From Granulicella arctica (GTDB taxonomy: Bacteria > Acidobacteriota > Terriglobia > Terriglobales > Acidobacteriaceae), in the NCBI RefSeq assembly GCF_025685605.1, contig NZ_JAGTUT010000003.1:62001-126000 (forward strand): 64,000 nt of DNA, given 5' to 3'. Under the pieces are notes generated by a model, which made no database searches, was not told the origin of the DNA, and saw nothing but the letters and a program-made list of their open reading frames with translations. A program made the translations under genes and the position numbers. This document shows positions 44,040 to 52,415 of this stretch, piece after piece. How positions within the stretch are numbered: the stretch's first letter is position 1; each line of letters opens with the position of its first letter.

Positions 44040-44343
44040 ATCGAATAGCCCGGAGACTGCCGATTATCTCCGGACTATTGCATATGGCAGAGCACTCAGG
44101 CAATTTAGAGGCACGCGTGTCGCTCATGAAAATCACCGGGGATCGGTTCCGACAATGCGATTTATGGTATCAATCCGACCCAATGATGAGTGTATTTGCG
44201 ATTTCGCTTCAATCCAGAGGCGCTGGCAACGATAACGGCGTTCCCAGGTGCCTGACAGAACCGATATGGCAGAACGGGCCCTCTGCAAGGACTTAGGCGG
44301 CCTTGTTGTTCTGTGAGGATGAACTAGCCGATAGCCAAACCCG
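44040..44343. other. Intergenic stretch without a recognised gene
   Basis: About 300 bases between the DJ-1/PfpI gene and a convergent frameshifted SnoaL-like gene. A short open frame on the plus strand (44036-44296) lacks family features. No strong hairpin is seen. Confidence 0.35.
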
Positions 44344-44759
44344 CTATTTGGCGTATATCACGGGGTTGGCGTACTCGTAGCCTTCTGCAATCTTGCCGTC
44401 TCGGACTACAAATTTGAATACATAGACGTTGTTATATGCAGTGCCGTCCTGAGCGATGTAGTCGCCCTTGGACTCGACAAAGACGGTGCTGCCGTCGGTG
44501 CTCAGAAAATACCTGGGTTCAAGCATCTTGATCTGCTTGAAACACTCCAAGACCTGACCTTGGTACTTAGTGACGGCTTCTTTGCCCTCGTAGGTGAACC
44601 AGTTTTCTTGTTTGCCTGACGCAGCTAGGGAAAGATATACACCGCGTCGTCGCTGAACAGATCCATGGTTGCGTCGAGGTCATGGCGTTCTTTGGCCGCA
44701 AACAACGCTTTCGCCAGATCGAGTGCCGTGTTCGACATTTCCTGCTTTTCATAGCCCAT
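44344..44759 (-). pseudogene. SnoaL/NTF2-like protein, frameshifted
   Basis: ATG 44759 (ribosome site AAAGGA) starts 'GYEKQEMSNTALDLAKALFAAK' and continues 'ERHDLDATMDLFSDDAVYIFP', then meets TAG near 44635. The second frame continues 'LAASGKQENWFTYEGKEAVTKYQGQVL' and 'DGTAYNNVYVFKFVVRDGKIAEGYEYANP' to 44344, the standard ending of SnoaL-like NTF2 proteins. One base is missing near 44634-44640. Joined length is about 138 residues. It is divergent from a MarR regulator. Confidence 0.72.
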
Positions 44760-44940
44760 ATTGTTTTCCTTTCAAGATGATGTTTGGACGCCAAGACAGC
44801 CTTAGCGCAACGCCGGCGGCAATCTCGGCAGCTGCGGTGGCAATACGGTAGGCCAACTCCCGGTCATGTTCGTCTCCAATAGGAACTGAAACGTCATTCC
44901 GTGTAACGTTCACAAAGGAACAGCGAAGGTCCATGTCCGA

Positions 44941-45507
44941 ATGAAGAAAGCAAACAACGCGAGCAAGACCGGCCAACGTTCCAACTCTATGGGCGACCCA
45001 GGCAACGAGTTTGTCAACATGTTGACAGATCCCCTCGAAACCCTCAACGACGATGCTCGCCGCTTCCGGCGTTTCACCCGCGCTGTCTTCGCCGCGCATG
45101 CCGCTGTGCTGAAACATGGGGATGCAATGAATGCGCGATATCAGCAAAGCGCCGCGCGATGGAGAGTGCTCATACGAGTCGGGTTGGGTGATGTTTCCGC
45201 GTCGGCTATCGCCAAGGTGACCGGCTACTCGCGTCAATCCGTGAACAGGCTCTTGGCAGAGTTGCAAACAGAGGGTTTGGTGCGCACATCGGCAGACCTT
45301 ACGGATCTGAGGAGGTTACGGCCTCAGCTCACGAAAAAGGGCCGGGAAGTGCTGATTGGAATGGAGTCCGGTTTCAATGTGTGGGCTGAGGAACTGGTAG
45401 TTCGGTTAGAAGCATCACGCCTTGAGCAAACCTCCATGTTCCTTGAAGAAGCTGTAATCCTTTTGCAAAGGGAGGAAGAGGCCGCGAAGGAAAGGGGTGT
45501 CCACTGA
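44941..45507 (+). CDS. MarR-family regulator
   Basis: The 188-residue protein carries a winged helix: 'AARWRVLIRVGLGDVSASAIAKVTGYSRQSVNRLLAELQTEGLVRTSADLTDLRRLRPQLTKKGREVL', including the wing 'DLTDLRR'. Helices at both ends would form the dimer. It starts at ATG 44941; ATG 44989 is an alternative. The divergent SnoaL-like gene (44759) is its probable target. Confidence 0.88.
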   Translation: MKKANNASKTGQRSNSMGDPGNEFVNMLTDPLETLNDDARRFRRFTRAVFAAHAAVLKHGDAMNARYQQSAARWRVLIRVGLGDVSASAIAKVTGYSRQSVNRLLAELQTEGLVRTSADLTDLRRLRPQLTKKGREVLIGMESGFNVWAEELVVRLEASRLEQTSMFLEEAVILLQREEEAAKERGVH

Positions 45508-45775
45508 TAGAAGTCAGTTCAATGATTTCGTCGCTATAGGTGGCGTTGGAGGGATTCGAAGGTTCTCACTTGACGCCGGCCAATGCAATCACCTAAGACG
45601 ACGGAACTGCGTTAGTCCCGGGAAACGCGTTTCTGGGAAGTTGGCCCCGCTCCTTCAGTGCTCTGCATAGCGTGGCATCCGAAGTGGTCTCATTTAAACG
45701 GCAAGCCAGGCTGAATAGTAAATCTGAACTTTGCTTAGGGTCTGGATCGAGATGAGGTTCTTGGATAATGCAACG

Positions 45776-46684
45776 TCACAGAGCCTCAGCCACCTGACGA
45801 ACGGCATTGCGTAGCCAGATATGGGCAGCATCGCTGTTCATTCTTGGATGCCACCACATGAAGTAGTCGAATCGGCTCATTGGTTTTGGCGCTTTCAGGT
45901 ATCGCAGCGTCGTATTCGTCCCTTCCAGGGGGATCATCCGTTTCGGCACAGTAGCAATCAGGTCTGTCCCCTCCACAGCTCGCAAGGCCACCTTGAAGTA
46001 GGGCACGGTGAAGGCTACCCGTATCTTGAGCCCGCTCCCCACGAGACGACGCTCGACTTCGGTCTGCATGCCATTGCCGATCGAAATGGCGATATGTCTT
46101 GCTTCCAAGTACTCAGCCAATGTGAGTTTGCTGTCATAGGGCCTTCCGCGGTCGAAGACGCAAACGAACTCTTCCTCGTAGAGAAGCTGACGCTGGTACT
46201 GCATTGGAAGTCGGCCATCATCCGGACCAAGGAGCAGATCCAGTCTCCCGCGGCTAAGGTCATGCAGCGTGTTGTCGTGGAAGGGTAAGAACTCTAATGA
46301 CAGTTCGTTTCCCGCTGCTGCAATAAGTTTCAGCAAGGGCATCCCGGTCAGATGCGCAGCATAGTCAGTACCTGCCACTCGGAAGTGCATGGTCTCCTGA
46401 GAAGGAACGAAGTCGCCGCCTGTTAGCAATCGGTCGATGCGGGGGAGGGTCGTTTCCAGCTCTTGCAACAGAAGCTGCCCCTTGGGTGTGAGCTCATAGC
46501 TTCCGGAAACCCGAACGAGCAGGTCGTCTTTGAACATGTCCCGCAGTCTGCCCAGTGCCCGCGTCACAGCGGGTTGGCTTAGCAAGAGACGACGGGCGCC
46601 GCGGGACACACTACGCTCCTCGGCCAGTACCTTGAAGACAACGAGGAGGTTCAAATCGGCTTGGCGTAGCTGCGTTATATGCAT
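45776..46684 (-). CDS. LysR-family regulator
   Basis: The 302-residue protein starts at ATG 46684 (MHITQLRQADLNLLVVFKVL), with the HTH 'RSVSRGARRLLLSQPAVTRALGRLRDMFKDDLLVRVSG' and a full periplasmic-binding-like effector domain. The sequence 'QADLNLLVVFKVLAEERSVSRGA' is typical of the NodD/PcpR-like branch, which often controls aromatic or quinone-related genes. It is divergent from the seven-gene operon starting at 46783, its likely target. Confidence 0.9.
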   Translation of the reverse strand: MHITQLRQADLNLLVVFKVLAEERSVSRGARRLLLSQPAVTRALGRLRDMFKDDLLVRVSGSYELTPKGQLLLQELETTLPRIDRLLTGGDFVPSQETMHFRVAGTDYAAHLTGMPLLKLIAAAGNELSLEFLPFHDNTLHDLSRGRLDLLLGPDDGRLPMQYQRQLLYEEEFVCVFDRGRPYDSKLTLAEYLEARHIAISIGNGMQTEVERRLVGSGLKIRVAFTVPYFKVALRAVEGTDLIATVPKRMIPLEGTNTTLRYLKAPKPMSRFDYFMWWHPRMNSDAAHIWLRNAVRQVAEAL

Positions 46685-46782
46685 AGCTACTATCAGCACA
46701 ATGCATGACGTGTATGAAAGTCAAGTCGCATCGAATCACCCATGCGCCGCAAGGAGGTGCTTAAGGACGACCAGGAGGAAAT

Positions 46783-47523
46783 ATGGCAAAAGCAGAGGCA
46801 AAAACAGCAATCGTAACGGGAGCATCTGGTGGCATCGGGCGTGCTGTAGCGAAGCGGCTGGCGCAGGATGGCTTTTCGGTGGTGCTCAACTATTCAGGGA
46901 ACGCAGACAAGGCCGAACAGGCCGTGAACGAGATCAAAGCTGCCGCAGGTCAAGCAACAGCGATCAAAGCCGACCTAAGCAAGGAAGACGAGGTCGCGAG
47001 CCTGTTTGAGCGGAGCCTTTCCAAGCTCGGGCAGGTCGATGTTGTGGTGCACAGTGCGGGTGTAATGCCGCTCTCTCCCATCATCAAGAATGACGTGAAG
47101 CAGTTCGACGAGGTGATTGCCACTAACCTGCGGAGCACCTTCCTGGTGCTCGCTCAGGCGGCCCAACACGTTGCCGACGGGGGCCGCATCGTAGCCCTCT
47201 CCAGCAGTGTGATCGCGAAATCGACACCTACCTACGGGGCTTACATTGCCTCGAAGGCTGGGGTCGAGGGCTTAGTGAAGGTGCTCGCGGGGGAACTCCG
47301 AGGTCGCAACATCAGCGTGAACGCCGTCGCTCCTGGACCCGTGGCAACGCCGCTGTTTCTAAAGGACAAGACTCCAGAGCAGATCGCCCAACTCAGCAGG
47401 ATCGCGCCTTTCGAGCGGCTCGGAGAGCCGGAGGATGTTGCCCGGGTGATTTCTTTCCTTACGGGTCCTGACGGCGGTTGGATTAACGCTCAGGTCGTTC
47501 GCCCCAACGGTGGTTTCGCCTAA
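46783..47523 (+). CDS. Short-chain dehydrogenase/reductase
   Basis: The 246-residue SDR has T-G-A-S-G-G-I-G-R near the N-terminus, 'VVHSAGVMP', catalytic Ser in 'IVALSSSVIAKSTPTYGAYIASKAGVEG' with Y-I-A-S-K, and a C-terminal 'GPDGGWINAQVVRPNGGF' typical of 3-oxoacyl-ACP-reductase-like members. AGGAGG lies upstream (46772-46777). It is the first gene of a plus-strand operon that continues with another SDR after 16 bases. It likely reduces a carbonyl with NAD(P)H. Confidence 0.92.
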   Translation: MAKAEAKTAIVTGASGGIGRAVAKRLAQDGFSVVLNYSGNADKAEQAVNEIKAAAGQATAIKADLSKEDEVASLFERSLSKLGQVDVVVHSAGVMPLSPIIKNDVKQFDEVIATNLRSTFLVLAQAAQHVADGGRIVALSSSVIAKSTPTYGAYIASKAGVEGLVKVLAGELRGRNISVNAVAPGPVATPLFLKDKTPEQIAQLSRIAPFERLGEPEDVARVISFLTGPDGGWINAQVVRPNGGFA

Positions 47524-47539
47524 GAGAGAGGGATTTTCC

Positions 47540-48439
47540 ATGAAAGAAGTCATTCTAATCACTGGGGCATCGAGCGGATTCGGTGCCCTCACTGCTCGCG
47601 CTCTTGCTGGAGCGGGGCACATCGTCTACGCCAGCATGCAGGACCTCGGCGGCAGGAACGCTGACAAGGTCAAAGAGCTCGATCAGTTCGCCAAAGAGAG
47701 AAGTCTTGACCTCCGCGCAGTCGAGCTGGATGTGACCTCCGAGAAGTCGGCGAACAGCGCGGTCGAATCGATCCTGAAAGACCAAGGACGACTCGACGTC
47801 ATTGTTCACAACGCAGGTCACATGGCCTACGGACCGGCTGAAGCCTTCACCACGGATCAGTTTGCGAAGCTCTACGACATCAATGTTTTGGGGACACAGC
47901 GTATCAATCGCGCCGTTCTTCCCCAACTGCGCAAACAAGGCCGAGGCCTGCTGATCTGGGTAGGTAGCACCAGCACGCGCGGTGGTACCCCGCCTTATCT
48001 TTCACCATATTTCGCGGCGAAGGCTGCCATGGATTCGCTCGCTGTCAGCTACGCCGGCGAAGTAAGTCGCTGGGGCATCGAAACCTGCATCGTGGTGCCT
48101 GGCGCGTTTACGAGCGGTACCAAACACTTCGCTAACGCCGGGAAGCCGGAGGACAGCAAGCGAGTAGCCGCCTATGAAGCCGGTCCGTACAAAGGATTCG
48201 GCGACTCTACGTCGAAGGCCCTTGCAGCGACTGTTCCACCCGATGCAGACGTCTCCGAGGTGGCCAGGGCCATCGCCAGGGTAGTAGGACTGCCCTTCGG
48301 TCAACGCCCGTTCCGCGTTTACGTGGATCCGGCGCAGGATGGCGGCGAGGTGGTTGGCGTGGTCGCGGACCGTATCCGAGCGGAATTTCTCCGCAGGATC
48401 GGTCTCGAGGACCTGATGACTCCCGCGAAACGTCCGTAG
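47540..48439 (+). CDS. Short-chain dehydrogenase/reductase
   Basis: The 299-residue SDR starts at ATG 47540. T-G-A-S-S-G-F-G is the cofactor loop, N-A-G appears in 'VIVHNAGHMAYGP', and 'LLIWVGSTSTRGGTPPYLSPYFAAKAAMDS' holds Ser with Y-F-A-A-K. A C-terminal extension of about 60 residues, including 'GQRPFRVYVDPAQDGGEVV', is longer than in classical SDRs. It differs from the first SDR in sequence and length, so it is not a tandem duplicate. Second gene of the operon. Confidence 0.9.
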   Translation: MKEVILITGASSGFGALTARALAGAGHIVYASMQDLGGRNADKVKELDQFAKERSLDLRAVELDVTSEKSANSAVESILKDQGRLDVIVHNAGHMAYGPAEAFTTDQFAKLYDINVLGTQRINRAVLPQLRKQGRGLLIWVGSTSTRGGTPPYLSPYFAAKAAMDSLAVSYAGEVSRWGIETCIVVPGAFTSGTKHFANAGKPEDSKRVAAYEAGPYKGFGDSTSKALAATVPPDADVSEVARAIARVVGLPFGQRPFRVYVDPAQDGGEVVGVVADRIRAEFLRRIGLEDLMTPAKRP

Positions 48440-48501
48440 ACCCACAAACCATAACCTGCGCTCCATCACGTCTGAGTGCTCACGCAACCGGAAAGGACCT
48501 C

Positions 48502-48972
48502 ATGCCGCAACAGACGCTTACACAGTCTTCTACGCTCACGGAGAAGGAACTTCATTCCATCGAAACCTTCTATCGCGCCTTCACCGACCACAATCCCGAT
48601 CTACTCGACTCGGTCTGCACTCCTGACTGGCAGGACATTCCGCTCGCGCCTGGTCAGGCGGCAGGACCAGACGGCCTCAAAGAGCAGATTACGTCGGTCT
48701 TTCTCTCTGCATTTCCCGATCTGAAGATCGTCGTGCACGAGATCGTTGGCTCCCCAGGCCGTGCGGGAGTTCGTGCCAGCATTACCGGAACGCATCTCGG
48801 CGAAGTCATGGGAGTTCCCCCAACGGGCCAATCTGTGTCCATCGCCCTGCACGAGTTCCACCACCTTGAGGATGGTTTGCTCACCCACACCTGGCATCTT
48901 GAGGATTGGTTCGGCATGTTCAACAGGCTTGGTGTCTGGCACCCGCCCGCGCCAGCCTCGAGTCAGAACTAG
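48502..48972 (+). CDS. SnoaL-like / ester cyclase-type NTF2-fold protein
   Basis: The 156-residue protein begins MPQQTLTQSSTLTEKELHSI, then 'FYRAFTDHNPDLLDSVCTPDWQDIPLAPGQAAGPDGLKEQITSVFLSAFPDLKIVVHEIV', with the SnoaL pattern 'VRASITGTHLGEVMGVPPTGQSVSIALHEFHHLEDGLLTHTWHLEDW'. Such proteins catalyse small-molecule cyclisation or hydrolysis or simply bind ligands. Third gene of the operon. Confidence 0.85.
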   Translation: MPQQTLTQSSTLTEKELHSIETFYRAFTDHNPDLLDSVCTPDWQDIPLAPGQAAGPDGLKEQITSVFLSAFPDLKIVVHEIVGSPGRAGVRASITGTHLGEVMGVPPTGQSVSIALHEFHHLEDGLLTHTWHLEDWFGMFNRLGVWHPPAPASSQN

Positions 48973-49051
48973 TGAATGCACGACAGCCCATCCGGTCCGC
49001 CGGTGACAGCCGGCTCACGACCATAACCCGCTAACACAACAGGAGAAGACG

Positions 49052-49261
49052 ATGCCTTACGCGAATTTCAAGTTTCCGCAGGGAACGCTGAACGCCAAAC
49101 AAAAGGAAGAGATCATCCACAAAACGACCAACCTCTTTGCTGAGTATTTTGGCGAGGGCGTTCGCCCGTACACCATGGTTCTCGTCGACGAGGTGGTCGA
49201 CGGTGGATGGGGTCGAGCCGACGAGACACTCACCCTCGAAAAGATGCAGGCGAAAAAGTAG
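49052..49261 (+). CDS. 4-oxalocrotonate tautomerase family protein
   Basis: The 69-residue protein begins M-P-Y-A-N-F-K. Pro1 after Met removal is the catalytic base of the tautomerase superfamily. The remainder ('GTLNAKQKEEIIHKTTNLFAEYFGEGVRPYTMVLVDEV') fits the small beta-alpha-beta fold. AGGAG precedes the ATG. It sits within the LysR-linked operon with SDR and SnoaL genes, consistent with catabolism or isomerisation of unsaturated keto-acids, but no pathway is complete. Confidence 0.88.
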   Translation: MPYANFKFPQGTLNAKQKEEIIHKTTNLFAEYFGEGVRPYTMVLVDEVVDGGWGRADETLTLEKMQAKK

Positions 49262-49282
49262 ATCATTCGCAGAAGAACAAGT

Positions 49283-49316
49283 ACGTCAGCCGGGAGCTAG
49301 CCTCCCGGTCTGACGT
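49283..49316 (+). terminator. Long intra-operon hairpin
   Basis: ACGTCAG-CCGGGAG (49283-49296) pairs with CTCCCGG-T-CTGACGT (49302-49316), a 14-bp stem with one bulged T and a 5-base loop. No T-run follows, so a processing or partial termination site between tautomerase and DUF3861 is more likely than full termination. Confidence 0.55.
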
Positions 49317-49336
49317 CCACTTGGACCGGAGACAGG

Positions 49337-49669
49337 ATGTATAACTACCGCATCACGCTCGAATGGCTAGAATCGACCACGCAGTCGCAGACTCCGCAGG
49401 AACGCACAATACAGTTTCAGGTGCCGAACCACGATGATCTTCTGAAGATTGTGAAAGCTGTTCGCTCGAAAGGAATTATGGACGCAGACAAGTCTGCGGC
49501 ACTCGCAGTCGGTCTAAAACTATTTTCTGAGATCGTGCTGGAAAAGCGCAATGACCCGCTTTTCGCGCCGCTCTGGGAGCCGATCCGCTTATTCACCGGA
49601 CAGCTCAAGGCATTTCAGGCCAGCGGACTCGCAGAACAAGACCGTGATCGAGTGGCGGATCATTCCTAA
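49337..49669 (+). CDS. DUF3861 family protein
   Basis: The 110-residue protein starts MYNYRITLEWLEST and continues with 'IQFQVPNHDDLLKIVKAVRSKGIMDADKSAALAVGLKLFSEIVLEKRNDPLFAPLWEPI', which fits DUF3861. Function is unknown. It lies between the tautomerase and DoxX genes on the same strand, after a strong hairpin. Confidence 0.78.
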   Translation: MYNYRITLEWLESTTQSQTPQERTIQFQVPNHDDLLKIVKAVRSKGIMDADKSAALAVGLKLFSEIVLEKRNDPLFAPLWEPIRLFTGQLKAFQASGLAEQDRDRVADHS

Positions 49670-49696
49670 CCCGCTTAAGGGTTTGCAGGAGGAACT

Positions 49697-50131
49697 ATGG
49701 ATGTACGGTCCATTCTTGCAGTGAGTAAGGCCAGTTATACGACAAACCTCGGCCTGCTCTTTCTCCGAGTGTCTTTTGGACTCAGTCTCTTCGTGAAACA
49801 TGGCTTCGAGAAGATAACCAGGTTCGGCCGGATGGTGGCGGGGTTTCCTGATCCGTTTCACATCGGCGCACCCCTTAGCCTCTCCATCGCCACAGCGTCC
49901 GACGTGTTTGCGGCTGTTTTCTTGGTCATTGGCTTTTCTACTCGCCCCGCCGCATTCTTTGTCGCCTGCAACATCCTGGTCGCATGGCTCTTTGTGCATC
50001 ACGGAATGTTCTTTGGCAAAGATGCGGACCACGGGGAAGTATGTGTTCTGTACATCTGTGGTTTCGTCTCCGTCCCACTGTGTGGACCGGGCAGGTATAG
50101 CGTCGACGCCCTGCTCACAGCCAGGTTTTAG
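49697..50131 (+). CDS. DoxX family membrane protein
   Basis: The 144-residue protein has four transmembrane helices: about 18-37, 58-80, 83-103 and 110-135 ('TNLGLLFLRVSFGLSLFVKHG', 'IATASDVFAAVFLVIGFSTRPAAFFVACNILVAWLF'). The motif 'LFLRVSFGLSLFVKHGFEKI' and 'GKDADHGEVCVLYICGFV' are typical DoxX features. Such proteins partner with oxidoreductases and handle redox or thiosulfate chemistry. GGAGGAAC precedes the ATG. Confidence 0.9.
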   Translation: MDVRSILAVSKASYTTNLGLLFLRVSFGLSLFVKHGFEKITRFGRMVAGFPDPFHIGAPLSLSIATASDVFAAVFLVIGFSTRPAAFFVACNILVAWLFVHHGMFFGKDADHGEVCVLYICGFVSVPLCGPGRYSVDALLTARF

Positions 50132-50175
50132 CAACCCAAACTTTGCGCCAACATTGACCCTTTCAGGACTTCACT

Positions 50176-50946
50176 ATGTCGACATCACCGCTCGCCGTTA
50201 TCACTGGCTCTTCCTCTGGGATCGGCCTTGAGCTGGCAAAGCTTGCAGCCAACGATGGATACTCGCTCATCCTGGCGGCCGACACGCCGTTCGATGACGC
50301 TATCACCCAGATCACAAGTCACAACGTCCAGACACTGAATGCTGATCTCTCGACCTCAAACGGGATTGCAGAATTGGTCACGTTGGTGGGCGACCGGCAG
50401 GTTGACGTCCTCTGCGCCAACGCCGGTCATGGTCTTGGCAAAGCGTTCCTGGACGAAGACTTTCAAGCGATCAGAGGCGTGATCGGCACCAATATTACTG
50501 GAACACTCGAGCTGCTTCATGCGGTGGCTGGACGCATGCAGGCCCGAGGAACCGGACGTATTCTCCTGACCGGTTCCATGGCCGGCTTCATGCCCGGGGC
50601 CTATCAGGCTGTCTACAACGCTTCGAAGGCTTTTATCAACAACTTCAGCTACGCGCTCCGCAATGAACTTAAGGATTCTGGTGTGACCGTCACCTGCCTG
50701 ATGCCTTCGGTCACCGATACCGAGTTTTGGGAGCGCGGTGGAACGTTGGACACCAAGGCAGGATCTGGAGAGAAAGGTTCTCCCGACAAGCCAGCTCTTG
50801 CCGGCTGGGAAGCCATGAAGGCAGGCAAAGACGAAGTTTCTCCAGGTTTAGGACATACGATCGAAAAAGCTGCGCTAAAGGTGATGCCAGCAGAAATAGC
50901 GGCAGAGATGAACGCGAAGGATTTGAAGCCACGACCTGCTAGGTAG
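50176..50946 (+). CDS. Short-chain dehydrogenase/reductase
   Basis: The 256-residue SDR starts MSTSPLAVITGSSSGIGLEL (T-G-S-S-S-G-I-G), has 'VLCANAGHGLGKA' in place of NAG, 'ILLTGSMAGFMPGAYQAVYNASKAFINNF' with Ser and Y-N-A-S-K, and a C-terminal part rich in charged residues. It is the third SDR of the same plus-strand run, and its differing sequence shows it is a separate paralogue. Last gene of the operon before the pseudogene at 50975. Confidence 0.9.
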   Translation: MSTSPLAVITGSSSGIGLELAKLAANDGYSLILAADTPFDDAITQITSHNVQTLNADLSTSNGIAELVTLVGDRQVDVLCANAGHGLGKAFLDEDFQAIRGVIGTNITGTLELLHAVAGRMQARGTGRILLTGSMAGFMPGAYQAVYNASKAFINNFSYALRNELKDSGVTVTCLMPSVTDTEFWERGGTLDTKAGSGEKGSPDKPALAGWEAMKAGKDEVSPGLGHTIEKAALKVMPAEIAAEMNAKDLKPRPAR

Positions 50947-50974
50947 AATCAAGCCGCCCTCAGCAGGTTCAAGT

Positions 50975-51421
50975 TTTCGGCCCGGAGTAGATGGCGTGCA
51001 CTATGCCGTCAATACCAACTACCTCTACGGCTCGTCTACGGCAAAAAAATCTTAACGAGGGTCAAGGTCGACCCTGCGACACTCAAACCGGCAGGCACAC
51101 CCGAGTTGGTCGTGGCTGGCTGCATGGATGTTGACTTCTGCATTGATGAGGACGCCGAGGTCAGTTATCTGGCAACCCGTCGTCAGAATACGATTGACGT
51201 CGTTTCCATGGACCCGGGTCTGAATAGCGGCTTTACGCAAAGCGTCGCTGGAGATCCATTTACGGAGGACCGGATTGGCCCGTCGAGCGGAGCTTGGCGG
51301 CGCGGTTCTGGTGACTAGGGCCGCGCTGCCTACTTCATCATGGACGGGGGACCGCATCACCCCCACCTGATGGCATTCCAAGGCCGGCCAAACTGTTCAG
51401 GGTTGATCTTCAGCCCATGAC
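50975..51421 (+). pseudogene. Remnant of an SMP-30/gluconolactonase-like protein
   Basis: Reading 'GVHYAVNTNYLYGSSTAKK' from 50988 meets a frameshift in the A-run near 51042-51048 (seven A; eight would keep the frame), then 'DPATLKPAGTPELVVAGCMDVDFCIDEDAEVSYLATRRQNTIDVVSMDP' and 'GDPFTEDRIGPSSGAW', where family C-terminal blades match. TAG at 51316 replaces a Tyr codon (GDYGRAAYF), and another shift follows. The N-terminal half is absent. Non-functional. Confidence 0.65.
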
Positions 51422-51453
51422 CAAGTCTTTCCCTGGTACCGGTGCTTGACGCC

Positions 51454-52335
51454 TCAGGCGCCTTCGCGAAGGAAGTGCAGAAGTTCGTCTGTGAGACGCT
51501 CCGGTTGCTCTTCTGCCAGATAGTGGCCGCATCCCTCGATCATAACGGCTCGCAAATGTTCGACCAGCGGGCGGATCTCGCCTTCCAGATCGGCACCGAA
51601 ACTCGCGGCTCCGCCAACGGTGAGCACCGGCATCGATAGCTTTGTCTTGGCGTTTACTCGGTTGTGCTCTGCATCGATCTTGTGAGCGCGGAAATGAGCG
51701 ATGCCCGCTCGCAGCGCACCGGGCGCGGCAAGCCGGTCTGCATAAGCGTCCAGCACGTCATCTTCTAGAGCGGCGGTGTTGTACGCCTGCTGCCGCATAA
51801 AGTGCCGGACGAACATCTTCTCGCGACCGGTAATCAGGGCCTCTGCAAGGCCGTTCGGTGCTTCGAAAAGTGGAAGGTGATACATGCGGGGATACCTGTC
51901 AGCGTCGTAGAGCTTTTCGAGACCGAGTCCCGGGAGAGCCGCCTCCATTAGCACTAGGCGTTTAACCTTGGAAGGATAAGCGCAAGCATAGGCGTAGCCG
52001 ACCATCATGCCAACATCATGACTGACAAGGTTAATGGCTCCAAACCCAAGGTGATGTATGAGCTGGTGAACATCCTCGGCGACGGTGCGCTTGTCGTACC
52101 CTCCATCCGGTCGATCGGAGTCCCCGAAGCCACGCAAGTCGGGCGCAACAACGGTATAGTGTTCTGCTAGTCGGGGCATGACCTTGCGCCACGCAAGCGA
52201 ACTCTCAGGAAAGCCGTGCAGGAGAACTACCGGCTCGCCGGAGCCCGCCATACGGTAGTACATCCGGATGCCGTTGACGTCGGCTCTGCCAAAAGTGGTC
52301 TTCAAGCAATTTGGGTTCTCGGTTTCCATATCCAT
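51454..52335 (-). CDS. Alpha/beta hydrolase of epoxide hydrolase / haloacetate dehalogenase type
   Basis: The 293-residue protein starts at ATG 52335 (ribosome site GGAAAGGA). Motifs: H-G-F-P-E-S ('VVLLHGFPESSLAWR', oxyanion loop), nucleophile Asp in 'INLVSHDVGMMVGYAYA' (S-H-D-V-G), lid with 'RQQAYNTAAL', and 'EGCGHYLAEEQPERL' with catalytic His. An Asp nucleophile is typical of epoxide hydrolases and haloalkane or haloacetate dehalogenases, not esterases. Substrate is not predictable. It is followed by a LysR gene in the same direction upstream (52416-53330). Confidence 0.9.
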   Translation of the reverse strand: MDMETENPNCLKTTFGRADVNGIRMYYRMAGSGEPVVLLHGFPESSLAWRKVMPRLAEHYTVVAPDLRGFGDSDRPDGGYDKRTVAEDVHQLIHHLGFGAINLVSHDVGMMVGYAYACAYPSKVKRLVLMEAALPGLGLEKLYDADRYPRMYHLPLFEAPNGLAEALITGREKMFVRHFMRQQAYNTAALEDDVLDAYADRLAAPGALRAGIAHFRAHKIDAEHNRVNAKTKLSMPVLTVGGAASFGADLEGEIRPLVEHLRAVMIEGCGHYLAEEQPERLTDELLHFLREGA

Positions 52336-52415
52336 TCCTTTCCTCGGCAAGTTTGAACTGTGCGCTTACATAAGCTCGGCGTACCGGATGCTTCAAAGAG
52401 TGACTGGTACGAAGA

